A program made the translations under genes and the position numbers. Shown here in pieces: positions 17,306 through 25,453 of a stretch of DNA of 36,496 bases (position 1 is the stretch's first letter; the number at the start of each line of letters is the position of its first letter). The stretch is taken from positions 1-36,496 of the forward strand of contig JACDET010000010.1 of the NCBI GenBank assembly GCA_013816255.1. Direction: 5' to 3'. The DNA is from Candidatus Levyibacteriota bacterium (lineage in GTDB: Bacteria; Patescibacteriota; Microgenomatia; Levybacterales; UBA12049). Below the pieces are notes generated by a model. That model worked only from the letters and a program-made list of their open reading frames with translations, did not search any database and was not told where the DNA came from.

Positions 17306-18991
17306 CTATTTTTTAGACTCCTTAAATAGCTTAACATGCGTTATTTCATTTTCATAAATCAGCTTCCAACTTGTATATTGTTCGGGAAGTTCCGCATCTT
17401 GAATAGCAATATAGTTAAACGAATCTCCCTCGTTTAACCATGAAGAATGAATGTAGGGAAAATCTATATAATAAAGGTTGTGAAATCCAAAGAGTAATAC
17501 ACGATCATTTTGAGATATATTTTTTGCAAAATACCCATCAACATCATAAAAGTCACCAAAAGAAAAGTTAAGATTTTTAATCAAAAACTCTTGTTTTGAT
17601 TGTGTTCCTATTATGACTGGTATATATTTACTATTTGCGACCAACCGATACCCTGCAGTAATAAGTCCAGTAAATAGTACCAATCCAATAAGTAATCTAT
17701 AAAAATAGACGCCAAATAAATGTTTCTCTTTACACACCCCAGCAATAACACCAGCACAAAGAATCGATAATGCAGGTACGTATGGAACCAACAGTCTACT
17801 CCCTTCTATTTGCGACGTGATATACCATAGACCTAAAGCAATTATAAAATAAGCATATAAAATTTTGATGTATATATCTGCTTTGCGAAAATACCAAATG
17901 AGTAATGGTAAAAAGAGAATATAAATAGGAGACAGTGGATCGTTTGCATGTGTAAAGACGTTCCAAAGTGTACCGATAAACGTTATTGGATTGAGTAGAG
18001 CGATGTCAAAAACTTTTGTATGTAAGCCTGCAAAAACATCAGAAAAGATTGGATAAAAAGGATTACCTGTATTAAAAAATGCAAACAAAAACCATGGAAG
18101 AGGAATAATTAAAGAAATTCCCCAGTAAATAAATATATTCTTAAACAAACTGCTCATCAAAGCACTTATATTGTCATTCCCGCGACTTGTCCAGCGAAGC
18201 TTTGGCGAAGTTGGAAGGCGGGAATCCAGCGCCTTCCAAATAATAAGTAATGAGAAAATTCCAAGAGATCCAAGCGCAAGCAACTTACTTGATATCGAAA
18301 GTCCAACCATTATTGCCGAAAGTATTAGCCATCTCCTCTTTTCCAACTGCCACCAATGTACAAATGCAAGGAGAGCTAAAACCTCAAAAAATGTGCGGAT
18401 TAAATCAATATATGCAGTTGTTGATTCCCAAGCGATAACCAAACTGGAATAAAAAATTAAAACTGCTAAAAGAGAAATTGTTTGTGTATAAAACTTTCTT
18501 GCTAGTTTATAAATAACTATAAGTGTCAAAATACTAAATAACCAATGGAGTACTTTTGCCCATATTTCATTTCCAAATGTCAAAGCTCCTACATATAAAA
18601 GCTCTCCCAACTTTGGCATGTCGCTGTAATATAGAAGCCCTCCAGGTATGTGATACATAGCATGATTGACAAGATAGAGCTTTGGTAAGGTCAAGTGATA
18701 CCAAAGTGCGTCAAATGCCAACTCAGGACCGAGAGCGCCTATTAAATTGACCGATATCAGTGCAACAAGAGTAGTAAATACAAATAAAGAGATTTTATTC
18801 TTTTGTATGCTTATCCATTCCTTTTTACTATCTCTTAAAATAATCTTGATATTTTGACGGAAATAAAAGATTGCTATTGTTACAAATATAATTGTTATGG
18901 AGACAACTATTTCGCGGTGAAGAATCTGCATCAAACCGAGGAAAAAAATAGTATACGAATATAACCCAACAATAATTGCTAAATTAAACAT
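17306..18991 (-). CDS. GT-C family membrane glycosyltransferase with repeat insertion
   Basis: The 561-residue protein has many hydrophobic helices. Early in the sequence is an aspartate-containing loop, FDALWYHLTLPK (D94), followed by the PGGLLYYSDMPKLGELLY segment. This layout is typical of PMT/ArnT-like GT-C enzymes that use lipid-linked sugars on the outer membrane face. No substrate can be named. Residues about 254-276 (LDSRLPTSPK, LRWTSRGNDN) are encoded by a palindromic repeat inserted in frame in a loop between two membrane helices. The following gene starts 12 nt downstream. A gap of about 90 nt separates it from the methyltransferase gene upstream in transcription. Confidence 0.8.
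   Translation of the reverse strand: MFNLAIIVGLYSYTIFFLGLMQILHREIVVSITIIFVTIAIFYFRQNIKIILRDSKKEWISIQKNKISLFVFTTLVALISVNLIGALGPELAFDALWYHLTLPKLYLVNHAMYHIPGGLLYYSDMPKLGELLYVGALTFGNEIWAKVLHWLFSILTLIVIYKLARKFYTQTISLLAVLIFYSSLVIAWESTTAYIDLIRTFFEVLALLAFVHWWQLEKRRWLILSAIMVGLSISSKLLALGSLGIFSLLIIWKALDSRLPTSPKLRWTSRGNDNISALMSSLFKNIFIYWGISLIIPLPWFLFAFFNTGNPFYPIFSDVFAGLHTKVFDIALLNPITFIGTLWNVFTHANDPLSPIYILFLPLLIWYFRKADIYIKILYAYFIIALGLWYITSQIEGSRLLVPYVPALSILCAGVIAGVCKEKHLFGVYFYRLLIGLVLFTGLITAGYRLVANSKYIPVIIGTQSKQEFLIKNLNFSFGDFYDVDGYFAKNISQNDRVLLFGFHNLYYIDFPYIHSSWLNEGDSFNYIAIQDAELPEQYTSWKLIYENEITHVKLFKESKK
18172..18225. repeat. Palindromic repeat inside the GT-C coding sequence
   Basis: ATTCCCGC (18176-18183) pairs with GCGGGAAT (18218-18225). 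The element begins TGTCATTCC like the intergenic elements. The interior, 18189-18214, is a 26-base match with five differences to the repeat at 35476-35501 in ileS. It is translated without breaking the frame. Confidence 0.88.
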
Positions 18992-19082
18992 GTTTCAATT
19001 CTGCAGTACAGGTGATAAAAATACAAAGTAAAAATAAAGAGTGCCCATAGAATAAAAACAATAAAAACATTTTTTTTCCTCA

Positions 19083-19784
19083 TCATACTTTTCTTGCCAC
19101 AACAATAAGCGAAATTCCTACAGGAATTTTTATAAATGATTCTATAAATCTGAGCACTGGTACAATGCTATCAAATATTCTTACCTGATATGGCTTTAAT
19201 GCCGATTTATTCCTACTTACTTTGTCTCGTACTGTCCAACTTAATAGACCAACAATATTAAAAAAATACATTGTCTCAATAGCAAATCCAGACTTTTTAA
19301 GTGCATGAGTCAGTTCTTCTTTTTCGTATCTTCGGTAATGTCCTAATTCTTTATCTAAACGTGTAAATGCTTTTTTCTTGGCAGGAACTAACAACATAAG
19401 TTTTCCTTCTTTCTTAAGCATCTCATGTATATTTTTCAGCGCTTTTTTATCATCTTTTATATGTTCTAAAACATTTATTGCATAAATTGACGCAAAAAAA
19501 GATATATATTTCTTGGATGGTTTTTGAGAAATATCAAGCGTCTCTGTAAAGACATTTTTTTCTTTAATGAACCGCTTATTAAGAAGTCTTACCAACCCGG
19601 AATCAACATCTGTTAAGTAGAGTGGTTTATATTGTAAAAAGTGTTTTGAAAGATTGCCGGTTCCTGCTCCTATTTCGAGCGTGGGTGAACTAACGTGGGA
19701 CGAAATTTCATGTGCAATCCAATTATTATAATTTTTTGCGTCTGTAAGAACCTCAAGTGTTGTGATTCCTTGATATTTAATCAT
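19083..19784 (-). CDS. Class I SAM-dependent methyltransferase
   Basis: The protein has the S-adenosylmethionine motif LEIGAGTGNLSKHF, an acidic residue at the end of the second strand (LYLTDVDSGL), and the later motifs FFASIYAINVLEHIKDDKKAL and GKLMLLVPA. These place it in the class I Rossmann-type methyltransferases, near the Methyltransf_11/ubiE-like group. The target is unknown; the setting among glycosyltransferases suggests a sugar or lipid-carrier intermediate. I chose the ATG at 19784 (233 aa), because upstream in-frame codons to 19856 lie within the preceding gene and give a non-family N-terminus. The start overlaps the GT2 gene by 8 nt. Confidence 0.85.
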   Translation of the reverse strand: MIKYQGITTLEVLTDAKNYNNWIAHEISSHVSSPTLEIGAGTGNLSKHFLQYKPLYLTDVDSGLVRLLNKRFIKEKNVFTETLDISQKPSKKYISFFASIYAINVLEHIKDDKKALKNIHEMLKKEGKLMLLVPAKKKAFTRLDKELGHYRRYEKEELTHALKKSGFAIETMYFFNIVGLLSWTVRDKVSRNKSALKPYQVRIFDSIVPVLRFIESFIKIPVGISLIVVARKV

Positions 19785-20532
19785 TGCTTTTCTTTTGCCA
19801 TAAGAGCCACAATTTCGCGCGAACGAGAAATGAGTGAAATGACATGAGCATAGCAAAAACTAAACCCGGCAACCCATCTTGAAATCCGCGTCGCCCGATA
19901 AAATTAAGTGTAAACTTTGCAACAGGGTATACCAATGGAGCCCACCAGTATGTTTTTACTTTTCGTTCAAATAAATCTGCTGCACGCAAATCAGTGTAAA
20001 AATTTATCTCCTTTAGAAACTCTTCGACGGTCTCATGAGGAAAGTGATCGAGTTGATTCTTTAACATTGTGGTTTTGCCTGAAATCTTCCACGTTTCATG
20101 AACTCTTCCCTGCCATTTCCCCACATGTTTTTTGGCAAGGCGTAATAATTTTATGTTTCCTGTTTCACCATGTTTGAGCACTTGTCCCCACATTGTATCC
20201 ATGCGGTTGACATAAAATCCAGTATATTGTCCAATTGACTCATTTGTTTCCTGCATAATTTCATACCACAGAGGTGAAGAAACCCGCTCATCTGCATCAA
20301 TGAATAATACCCATTCATTCTTCGCTTTATCTAGACCAAAGTTGCGCTGATTAGCAAAATTGCCTTGCATTGCATGGGTAATAACACGAGCACCTTTCTT
20401 CTTGGCAATTTCAACGGTCTTGTCAGTTGAGTTATCATCAATAACCAACATTTCATCACACCAAGAAAGACTATCGAGACAAGCTCCTATATCTTTCTCT
20501 TCATTTTTTGCTAATACAATTGCTGTAATCAT
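19777..20532 (-). CDS. GT2 family glycosyltransferase (WaaE/KdtX-like)
   Basis: The 251-residue protein is a cytosolic GT-A enzyme. It begins with ITAIVLAKNEEKDIGACLDS, has the nucleotide-binding acidic stretch VIDDNSTDKT, and the metal-binding DxD-type motif FIDADERV. The pattern NFANQRNFGLDKAKNEWVLF and the later KISGKTTMLKNQLDHFPHET are like the WaaE/KdtX subgroup that acts on lipopolysaccharide cores; the true acceptor here is unknown. A short hydrophobic part near the C-terminus (LVFAMLMSFHSFLVRAKLWL) may touch the membrane. Its start overlaps the upstream GT-C gene by 4 nt (ATGA). Confidence 0.87.
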   Translation of the reverse strand: MITAIVLAKNEEKDIGACLDSLSWCDEMLVIDDNSTDKTVEIAKKKGARVITHAMQGNFANQRNFGLDKAKNEWVLFIDADERVSSPLWYEIMQETNESIGQYTGFYVNRMDTMWGQVLKHGETGNIKLLRLAKKHVGKWQGRVHETWKISGKTTMLKNQLDHFPHETVEEFLKEINFYTDLRAADLFERKVKTYWWAPLVYPVAKFTLNFIGRRGFQDGLPGLVFAMLMSFHSFLVRAKLWLLWQKKSND

Positions 20533-21959
20533 TTAGTTTCTATCTTTTCTACGACTCTAATCCCATTATTGTTTTCTATGACAGTAAATTGTAAATTTTC
20601 TTTATCATCTGAAACTTTGGCACCTAAATACCAGGTTAAATATTCGTAAGGCATTGTGAAACTTTCAAATTTACTTCCTGCACCAACGCCTTGTATATTA
20701 TACTCCCTTCCGTCAGCTTGAGTCGTAATAATTTGAGCAGCAGTAAGCCTCTCTTGAAACGGGAAACCGAATTGAGATACATTCATTAAATAATTATTTT
20801 TTACTAACGAGTATGCATTGGTTATTCCAACTAGTAAGATTATTACTATTGTAACTACTTTTAACTTTTTCACATGTATAGCATATGTTGCCGCAACTGA
20901 AATTAATAGAATAACCGATGGGAAGAACATTGGCCAATACGCTTCCGATGTCGTCTTGATAGCAAGATAACTCATAAACGGTAACGTGAAACATATATAT
21001 AAAGTAACTAAAGCCAAAGAAGACTTCTTTTCTTTGAATTGTACATATAAACGATATGACACGTATAAAAAAGGACTAAGCAATAATAGAATGGCAATAT
21101 AACTATTTGGTAAAAATATAAGCTGTTGTATTTTCTCAATCGTGAATGGCATGAACGGAGCTAATGGTTCAAAAACTTTATCTCCGTGTATACTTGAGAA
21201 GCCAAAAAGTAATGCCACTCTATATCCGATCCATATGACAAACTTCACTGTTTGAGGAAATCCATTTTGAAAATCATAAATAAGCATAGGAATCATGGGA
21301 ATGAGCCAAGCAAGAAATGATAATCCAAGAATCTTTCTAGTTAGTATCTCGGTAAAGTAGTTTTTCTTTCCCCAAAATCCGTAAACAACGAAAAGTGCAA
21401 AGACAATCAGGTAAGGTGTTGTAGAAATTTGGAAGTTATACAATACAGCAATAAGGAAAATTGTGATTGGGAAACATATAACCTTCCCGCTTAACCATCT
21501 ATATAAACTGTATATGAAGAATAAAGTAACAAGAGGAATAAGACTCGTATGATATGGGGCTCTTGCATGGATTGTGATAAGTGGAGAGGTGGCATAAAGA
21601 AATGCCGCGAGTAAACCAACAGTTGGAGAGAACATTCTTTTGCCGATCACATACATCAAAAGTACTGTAATGACACCAATTCCCGCAGTAAAGTAACCAG
21701 GAGCAATTGGGCTAAAGTTAGTTACAGAGAAAATAGCAGCAAGAATGTATGTCCAATAAGCTCCCTGATGTAACCACGGATGACTAGAAGCAATGCCAAC
21801 TGTAGGGATATTTCCCGTCAAAACCATATCCCTTGCAGAAAGATAATACCAACCTTGATCTCCAAAAAACTGCATCAGCTCCGAAAGCTGATAAAAGAGA
21901 AGCCCTGCAGAAATTGAGACGATTATAATGATGAGATATGTTAATTTAGTAGGCGTCAT
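20529..21959 (-). CDS. GT-C family membrane glycosyltransferase (PMT/ArnT-like)
   Basis: This 476-residue protein has a first membrane helix at about 8-24, then a periplasmic loop with an aspartate in FFGDQGWYYLSARDM (D34). More helices follow, including GVITVLLMYVIGKRMFSPTVGLLAAFLYATSPLITIHAR, a pattern common in the ArnT and PMT families. A soluble C-terminal tail of about 80 residues follows. Such enzymes transfer a sugar from a polyprenyl phosphate carrier to lipid or protein outside the cell. Donor and acceptor are unknown. It overlaps both neighbours by 4 nt (ATGA junctions), so it belongs to one operon with the WavE-like and GT2 genes. Confidence 0.82.
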   Translation of the reverse strand: MTPTKLTYLIIIIVSISAGLLFYQLSELMQFFGDQGWYYLSARDMVLTGNIPTVGIASSHPWLHQGAYWTYILAAIFSVTNFSPIAPGYFTAGIGVITVLLMYVIGKRMFSPTVGLLAAFLYATSPLITIHARAPYHTSLIPLVTLFFIYSLYRWLSGKVICFPITIFLIAVLYNFQISTTPYLIVFALFVVYGFWGKKNYFTEILTRKILGLSFLAWLIPMIPMLIYDFQNGFPQTVKFVIWIGYRVALLFGFSSIHGDKVFEPLAPFMPFTIEKIQQLIFLPNSYIAILLLLSPFLYVSYRLYVQFKEKKSSLALVTLYICFTLPFMSYLAIKTTSEAYWPMFFPSVILLISVAATYAIHVKKLKVVTIVIILLVGITNAYSLVKNNYLMNVSQFGFPFQERLTAAQIITTQADGREYNIQGVGAGSKFESFTMPYEYLTWYLGAKVSDDKENLQFTVIENNNGIRVVEKIETK

Positions 21960-22921
21960 AACTTAACGAAAAATGATTCCATAATTCCACGGACAGTATA
22001 AAACCATTCACGCTTTGTAACATGTTGAGAACCCGAAAGATCGCGTGGAAGTTGCGTATATGCTCTAGGATTTTTATGTAGCATTTGCCAATGGGTGGTA
22101 AAATCAAAGTACGTATCGACAATATGCTTTGCTCTGACTTCTCCTAATCGTTGATCGTGAAATTCTGTCCACTTCATCCCCCGCCAAGTAACTTTCGAGA
22201 AAACAGATTTTGGGAAACAACCAAAATATAATCGATGCACTGCATACCAATACTCCCAGATTTTATGAGAGGATGCTGCAGTGATAAGCGATCGCACGTC
22301 CGTATATCGCTCTACTCGCGTTAGAGCAAAATCCGCGTCAGTTTTGAAAAGATGTTTAAGGATCAAATCTACTTCAGGAGCTAGTTGAAAGATATGTCCA
22401 CTAAAAGCAAGATTATTTTTCATAAGACGAACTATGTCATCAATGTGTCCAGCAAAGTAAAAATCTGTAACAAAAAAAGGGGATATTCGATAGGCAGAAG
22501 AAAATAATAGCGGTTCATTAACAATTTCCGATTTCCAGTCAGGATCTTTGTAGTAAATTTTTAGATTCTTAGGAATATAAAAAGAAGACATGAAATCAAT
22601 TATGGCTGATGGGACATATTGATCAGTTCTTATCTTTAATACATGCGTAACTGCTGTGCGTCTTTTTAGATACTGAGTTCCTTGCAAAGTTGAAATCCAC
22701 TGACGACGTCGATTATTAATATCACGTCCTGTTGGTGGTGTGTTGTGGAGTACAGTTATCTTAGGATGAGAATAAGTAAATCGTTCACCTTTCCATATAC
22801 TTACCACAATGTGTGCAACAGATGGATGTTGGAGATATTCTTCAATATTTCGTTTGATTGTACTCGTTGAATCAAAACCCTGACTAATTATCGGTCCTTG
22901 AATCACAACACCAATTTTCAT
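21956..22921 (-). CDS. WavE-like polysaccharide biosynthesis protein
   Basis: The 321-residue protein matches the layout of the WavE family, known from Vibrio lipopolysaccharide core genes. It begins with KIGVVIQGPI, has HIVVSIWKGE at the place of the family's ILSTW, then NNRRRQWISTLQG and THVLKIRTDQYV, the latter resembling the conserved KLRTD that is probably a metal/sugar-nucleotide site. The rest is rich in aromatic residues. The family is thought to be glycosyltransferase-like, but I know of no settled reaction. It is the first gene of a run of at least four overlapping minus-strand genes and has a TGcTATGAT box 6 nt before its ATG. Confidence 0.75.
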   Translation of the reverse strand: MKIGVVIQGPIISQGFDSTSTIKRNIEEYLQHPSVAHIVVSIWKGERFTYSHPKITVLHNTPPTGRDINNRRRQWISTLQGTQYLKRRTAVTHVLKIRTDQYVPSAIIDFMSSFYIPKNLKIYYKDPDWKSEIVNEPLLFSSAYRISPFFVTDFYFAGHIDDIVRLMKNNLAFSGHIFQLAPEVDLILKHLFKTDADFALTRVERYTDVRSLITAASSHKIWEYWYAVHRLYFGCFPKSVFSKVTWRGMKWTEFHDQRLGEVRAKHIVDTYFDFTTHWQMLHKNPRAYTQLPRDLSGSQHVTKREWFYTVRGIMESFFVKL

Positions 22922-22927
22922 TTTTTT

Positions 22928-22936
22928 ATCATAGCA
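22928..22936 (-). promoter_or_regulatory. Extended -10 of the WavE-like operon
   Basis: On the minus strand the sequence reads TGcTATGAT, then six A residues, then ATG. This predicts a transcript starting at the start codon. The -35 region is weak. Confidence 0.5.
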
Positions 22937-22975
22937 GGTTGTCTCATCTTGATAAAGACAAATCTCTTCCCCTGT

Positions 22976-23004
22976 TTGACATAAAAAGGTTCATCGCTTA
23001 CTAT
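22976..23004 (+). promoter_or_regulatory. Promoter of the GDPD-like gene
   Basis: A perfect -35, TTGACA (22976-22981), is followed after 17 nt by TACTAT (22999-23004). The expected start of transcription is near 23011 and the ATG is at 23015, leaving a leader of only about 4 nt. Confidence 0.75.
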
Positions 23005-23014
23005 TGGTGAATCT

Positions 23015-23881
23015 ATGATTAATAAATCTAAAGTAATAACTCACCGTGGACTAGAGCCAACGAAAATACATTTTTTTAGTGAAAGTAGTTATGAGGCTTT
23101 TAGAGATCATTTATCTCGCGGCTTTGCTGGAATTGAATTCGACCCAATTCTGACGAGAGATGGAATTATTGTTTGTCACGATACAAACCTTACACGGGTT
23201 ACTTCTGGAAAAGATACCAGAAATATTATTGAGCTAACAACTACTGAAGTATTAAGTACTCCATTGCCTAATGGTAGAATTCCTACGCTTGATGAGGTTA
23301 TGAACATGATCCGAGATAGCAATTCAACTAGTAATGCTCTTCATTTAAAAGCGCGCTTACAAAATCAAGAACTATTAGAAAAACTTATCGGTGCACTAAA
23401 AAAGCACGAAGACATCTTAGAAAGACTCATTGTCTTTGATGTCAAAGGAGAAACTGCGAAAAAATTAAAAAGGGTCTACCCCAAACTCAGATTAGCAGCA
23501 TCAATCGCTCATCCCTATGATATTGAGAGGTACAATGGCTCAGTCGGTGGAACATTAATGACAATAGATGAGGCAATTGCGTTAAAGCAGCTACAGCTTA
23601 TTGACGGTGTTTGGGGAGATGAATGGGATACCATTGGAGAAAATGGAACTTCAAAACAATTCTACACGAAAGATAATTTTGATCGACTACATGACGCAGA
23701 ACTTTTCGTCGCGCTTGTTACCCCTGAGCTACATAACACCTCTCCAGGATTATATGGCGGTGAATCACACGCTGACGCCAGAGACACAAAAACTCTTTTT
23801 GCAAGGATACAACAAATAAAAGAAGCAGGTGCTGATTACTTCTGCACAGATTATCCTGAAGAAGTGGCAAGTTTGAAATGA
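23015..23881 (+). CDS. Glycerophosphodiester phosphodiesterase-like protein
   Basis: The 288-residue protein has the GDPD TIM-barrel signatures: THRG with H10/R11, FAGIEFDPILTRDGIIVCHD with E41, D43, H55 and D56, and GADYFCTDYPEE near the end. Such enzymes split glycerophosphodiesters to glycerol 3-phosphate and an alcohol. There is no signal peptide, so it should act in the cytoplasm. The usual metal-binding glutamate of the IEIK strand is replaced: the segment reads NALHLK with H110. The PENT motif is also altered to SESS. The substrate may therefore differ. It has its own strong promoter and faces the nucleotidyltransferase gene, with the two stop codons 1 nt apart. Confidence 0.8.
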   Translation: MINKSKVITHRGLEPTKIHFFSESSYEAFRDHLSRGFAGIEFDPILTRDGIIVCHDTNLTRVTSGKDTRNIIELTTTEVLSTPLPNGRIPTLDEVMNMIRDSNSTSNALHLKARLQNQELLEKLIGALKKHEDILERLIVFDVKGETAKKLKRVYPKLRLAASIAHPYDIERYNGSVGGTLMTIDEAIALKQLQLIDGVWGDEWDTIGENGTSKQFYTKDNFDRLHDAELFVALVTPELHNTSPGLYGGESHADARDTKTLFARIQQIKEAGADYFCTDYPEEVASLK

Positions 23882-23882
23882 A

Positions 23883-24683
23883 TTAAGAATTAGCAACGAA
23901 ATGTTCAAGGTCTTTAGGTGTTCCTAGACCCCAAACAGTTGGAGTTATCGCTGCTTTTATTTTCATCTCTTTTTCTATCATTCTTTGATACAAGGGTGCA
24001 ACAAAGAATTCTTGTTTTCCTGCCGGACCAGACATATTGCCAGAATTGATCATTTCTTCGGCTTCTTTAATAAAAGTATTACCATGAGTAAAGTAATATG
24101 CTCCTATATTTGCGTAGGCACCCTTTGCTGCAAGTTCTGGATCTTTCTCGCGTACTGCTAAAGCATTTTTATTTTCATCAAAGAGCATATAGCTCCATTT
24201 TGGTTCTCTATCAGGAGGCTCAAATACTGGAATTATTCCCTCCACATCTACGTCTTTATTTTTAATAGTGTTATAAAGACTTGTTCCATCAAAATAATGA
24301 TCAGAGTCAGAAATAATTACGTCTTCATCACTATTAATGTAATCCTTTGCCGCAAGTGCTGTTTCAAGTGCTCCACGAGTAACTTCAGGAATAAGAACAA
24401 CATTTATATCTTTACTAAATACACTCTGCAATAATTCTGTAATCGAATAGTCTTCTTGTTGCTGACGCAATGAAATAAAAACAAGATCTTTTGGAGGAAC
24501 TTTAAGATCTGTCGTTGCAGGTCTTTTGGGAAGATCCAAAAAAGGCAAGGATTCTAATGCCCACTCAATCATCGGTTTTCCTTTTATATTTATGAGCGGT
24601 TTAGGTTTGCGGTATTCTGGGTTTTGATCAACATCTGCTTGAAAACGCAATCCTCTTCCAGCCATAGGAATTATAATCTTCAT
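23883..24683 (-). CDS. Sugar-phosphate-type nucleotidyltransferase (first of a related pair)
   Basis: The protein (266 aa) is an NTP_transferase-family GT-A fold enzyme that should couple a nucleoside triphosphate to a phosphorylated sugar or small alcohol. The signature loop is PMAGRGLRF (R13), followed after an unusually long insertion by KPKPLINIKGKPMIEWA (K28). The nucleotide/metal motif is VIISDSDHYFDG. The later parts (EPKWSYMLFDEN, YANIGAYYFTHG, WGLGTPKDLEHF) fit the family. It starts 2 nt after the related gene at 24686-25453 and is probably the third gene of a HAD-NT-NT operon. The nucleotide and substrate cannot be told. Confidence 0.82.
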   Translation of the reverse strand: MKIIIPMAGRGLRFQADVDQNPEYRKPKPLINIKGKPMIEWALESLPFLDLPKRPATTDLKVPPKDLVFISLRQQQEDYSITELLQSVFSKDINVVLIPEVTRGALETALAAKDYINSDEDVIISDSDHYFDGTSLYNTIKNKDVDVEGIIPVFEPPDREPKWSYMLFDENKNALAVREKDPELAAKGAYANIGAYYFTHGNTFIKEAEEMINSGNMSGPAGKQEFFVAPLYQRMIEKEMKIKAAITPTVWGLGTPKDLEHFVANS

Positions 24684-24685
24684 AA

Positions 24686-25453
24686 CTATTCTTTAATTTC
24701 TTTCACCATGAGATACATCATGTATTTCATGAAATCTTCAGGAGTTGCCATGCTATGCATTTGGGACGAATCAATTTCCCAATGTTTTATTTTACCCCCA
24801 TTAAGAATTAGTTCATTAAATACTAGACTAACATAGAAATCATTATTGAAACGAATGTCTTTCTCTATCATCCTAAATGCAGCATCAACAAATGACTTTC
24901 CTGTGCGAAAATAATAAACACCAACTGTTGCTTTATCTGAGATTACTTTTTTCTCAGCAACTTCTATAACAGAATTGTCTGGATCAAGCCTGACAAAACT
25001 CCATTTTGGATGCCTCGATTGGAAAGTCATAATGGCCCCATCTACTTTTTGTTCCCTCGCAAACGAGACAAAATCATCAATTGCAATATCAACTACTTGA
25101 TCAGAGTTGGCGATAATAAGCTCATCATCGTTATTTATATAATCAACCGCTGTCAGAACAGTGCATGCCGCACCTTGTGTTGGTTCAGTGAGCTGAATTA
25201 CCTCAAAGTGTTTTCCAACCGCTCGTTCGAACATCTCTTCAAGAGAATACTTAAGATAATGTTCTTTTTTGCAGATAAATATAAATCGATAAGCAGCATT
25301 CGGACATAAGTTTTCAGCCACAATCTCTATCATTGATTTACCATTAATGTCGATAATTGGTTTTGGAAATGCATATCCTGCATGCTGAAACGGTGTTCCT
25401 TCTCCTGCAAGAGGAATAACAATATTAATCTTTCGTGCTTTATTTTGTTTCAT
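24686..25453 (-). CDS. Nucleotidyltransferase-like protein lacking the signature arginine
   Basis: This 255-residue protein is a relative of the adjacent gene product. The shared pattern is IPLAGEG.PFQ..GYAFPKPIIDINGKSMIE, LIIANSDQVVDI, HPKWSFVRLDPD, VGVYYFRTG and a C-terminal MATPEDFMKYM. In the signature loop GxGxR the arginine is replaced by proline (P21, codon CCG), while the lysine K31 is retained. In the family the arginine contacts the triphosphate, so activity may be lost or changed, and a regulatory or partner role with the neighbour is possible. It overlaps the HAD gene by 14 nt, implying coupled translation. Confidence 0.8.
   Translation of the reverse strand: MKQNKARKINIVIPLAGEGTPFQHAGYAFPKPIIDINGKSMIEIVAENLCPNAAYRFIFICKKEHYLKYSLEEMFERAVGKHFEVIQLTEPTQGAACTVLTAVDYINNDDELIIANSDQVVDIAIDDFVSFAREQKVDGAIMTFQSRHPKWSFVRLDPDNSVIEVAEKKVISDKATVGVYYFRTGKSFVDAAFRMIEKDIRFNNDFYVSLVFNELILNGGKIKHWEIDSSQMHSMATPEDFMKYMMYLMVKEIKE

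Noticed and set aside
19784-19856. Longer methyltransferase start at 19856
   Set aside because: The added 24 residues lie within the GT2 coding sequence and are rich in Cys and His, unlike the family; ATG 19784 is preferred.
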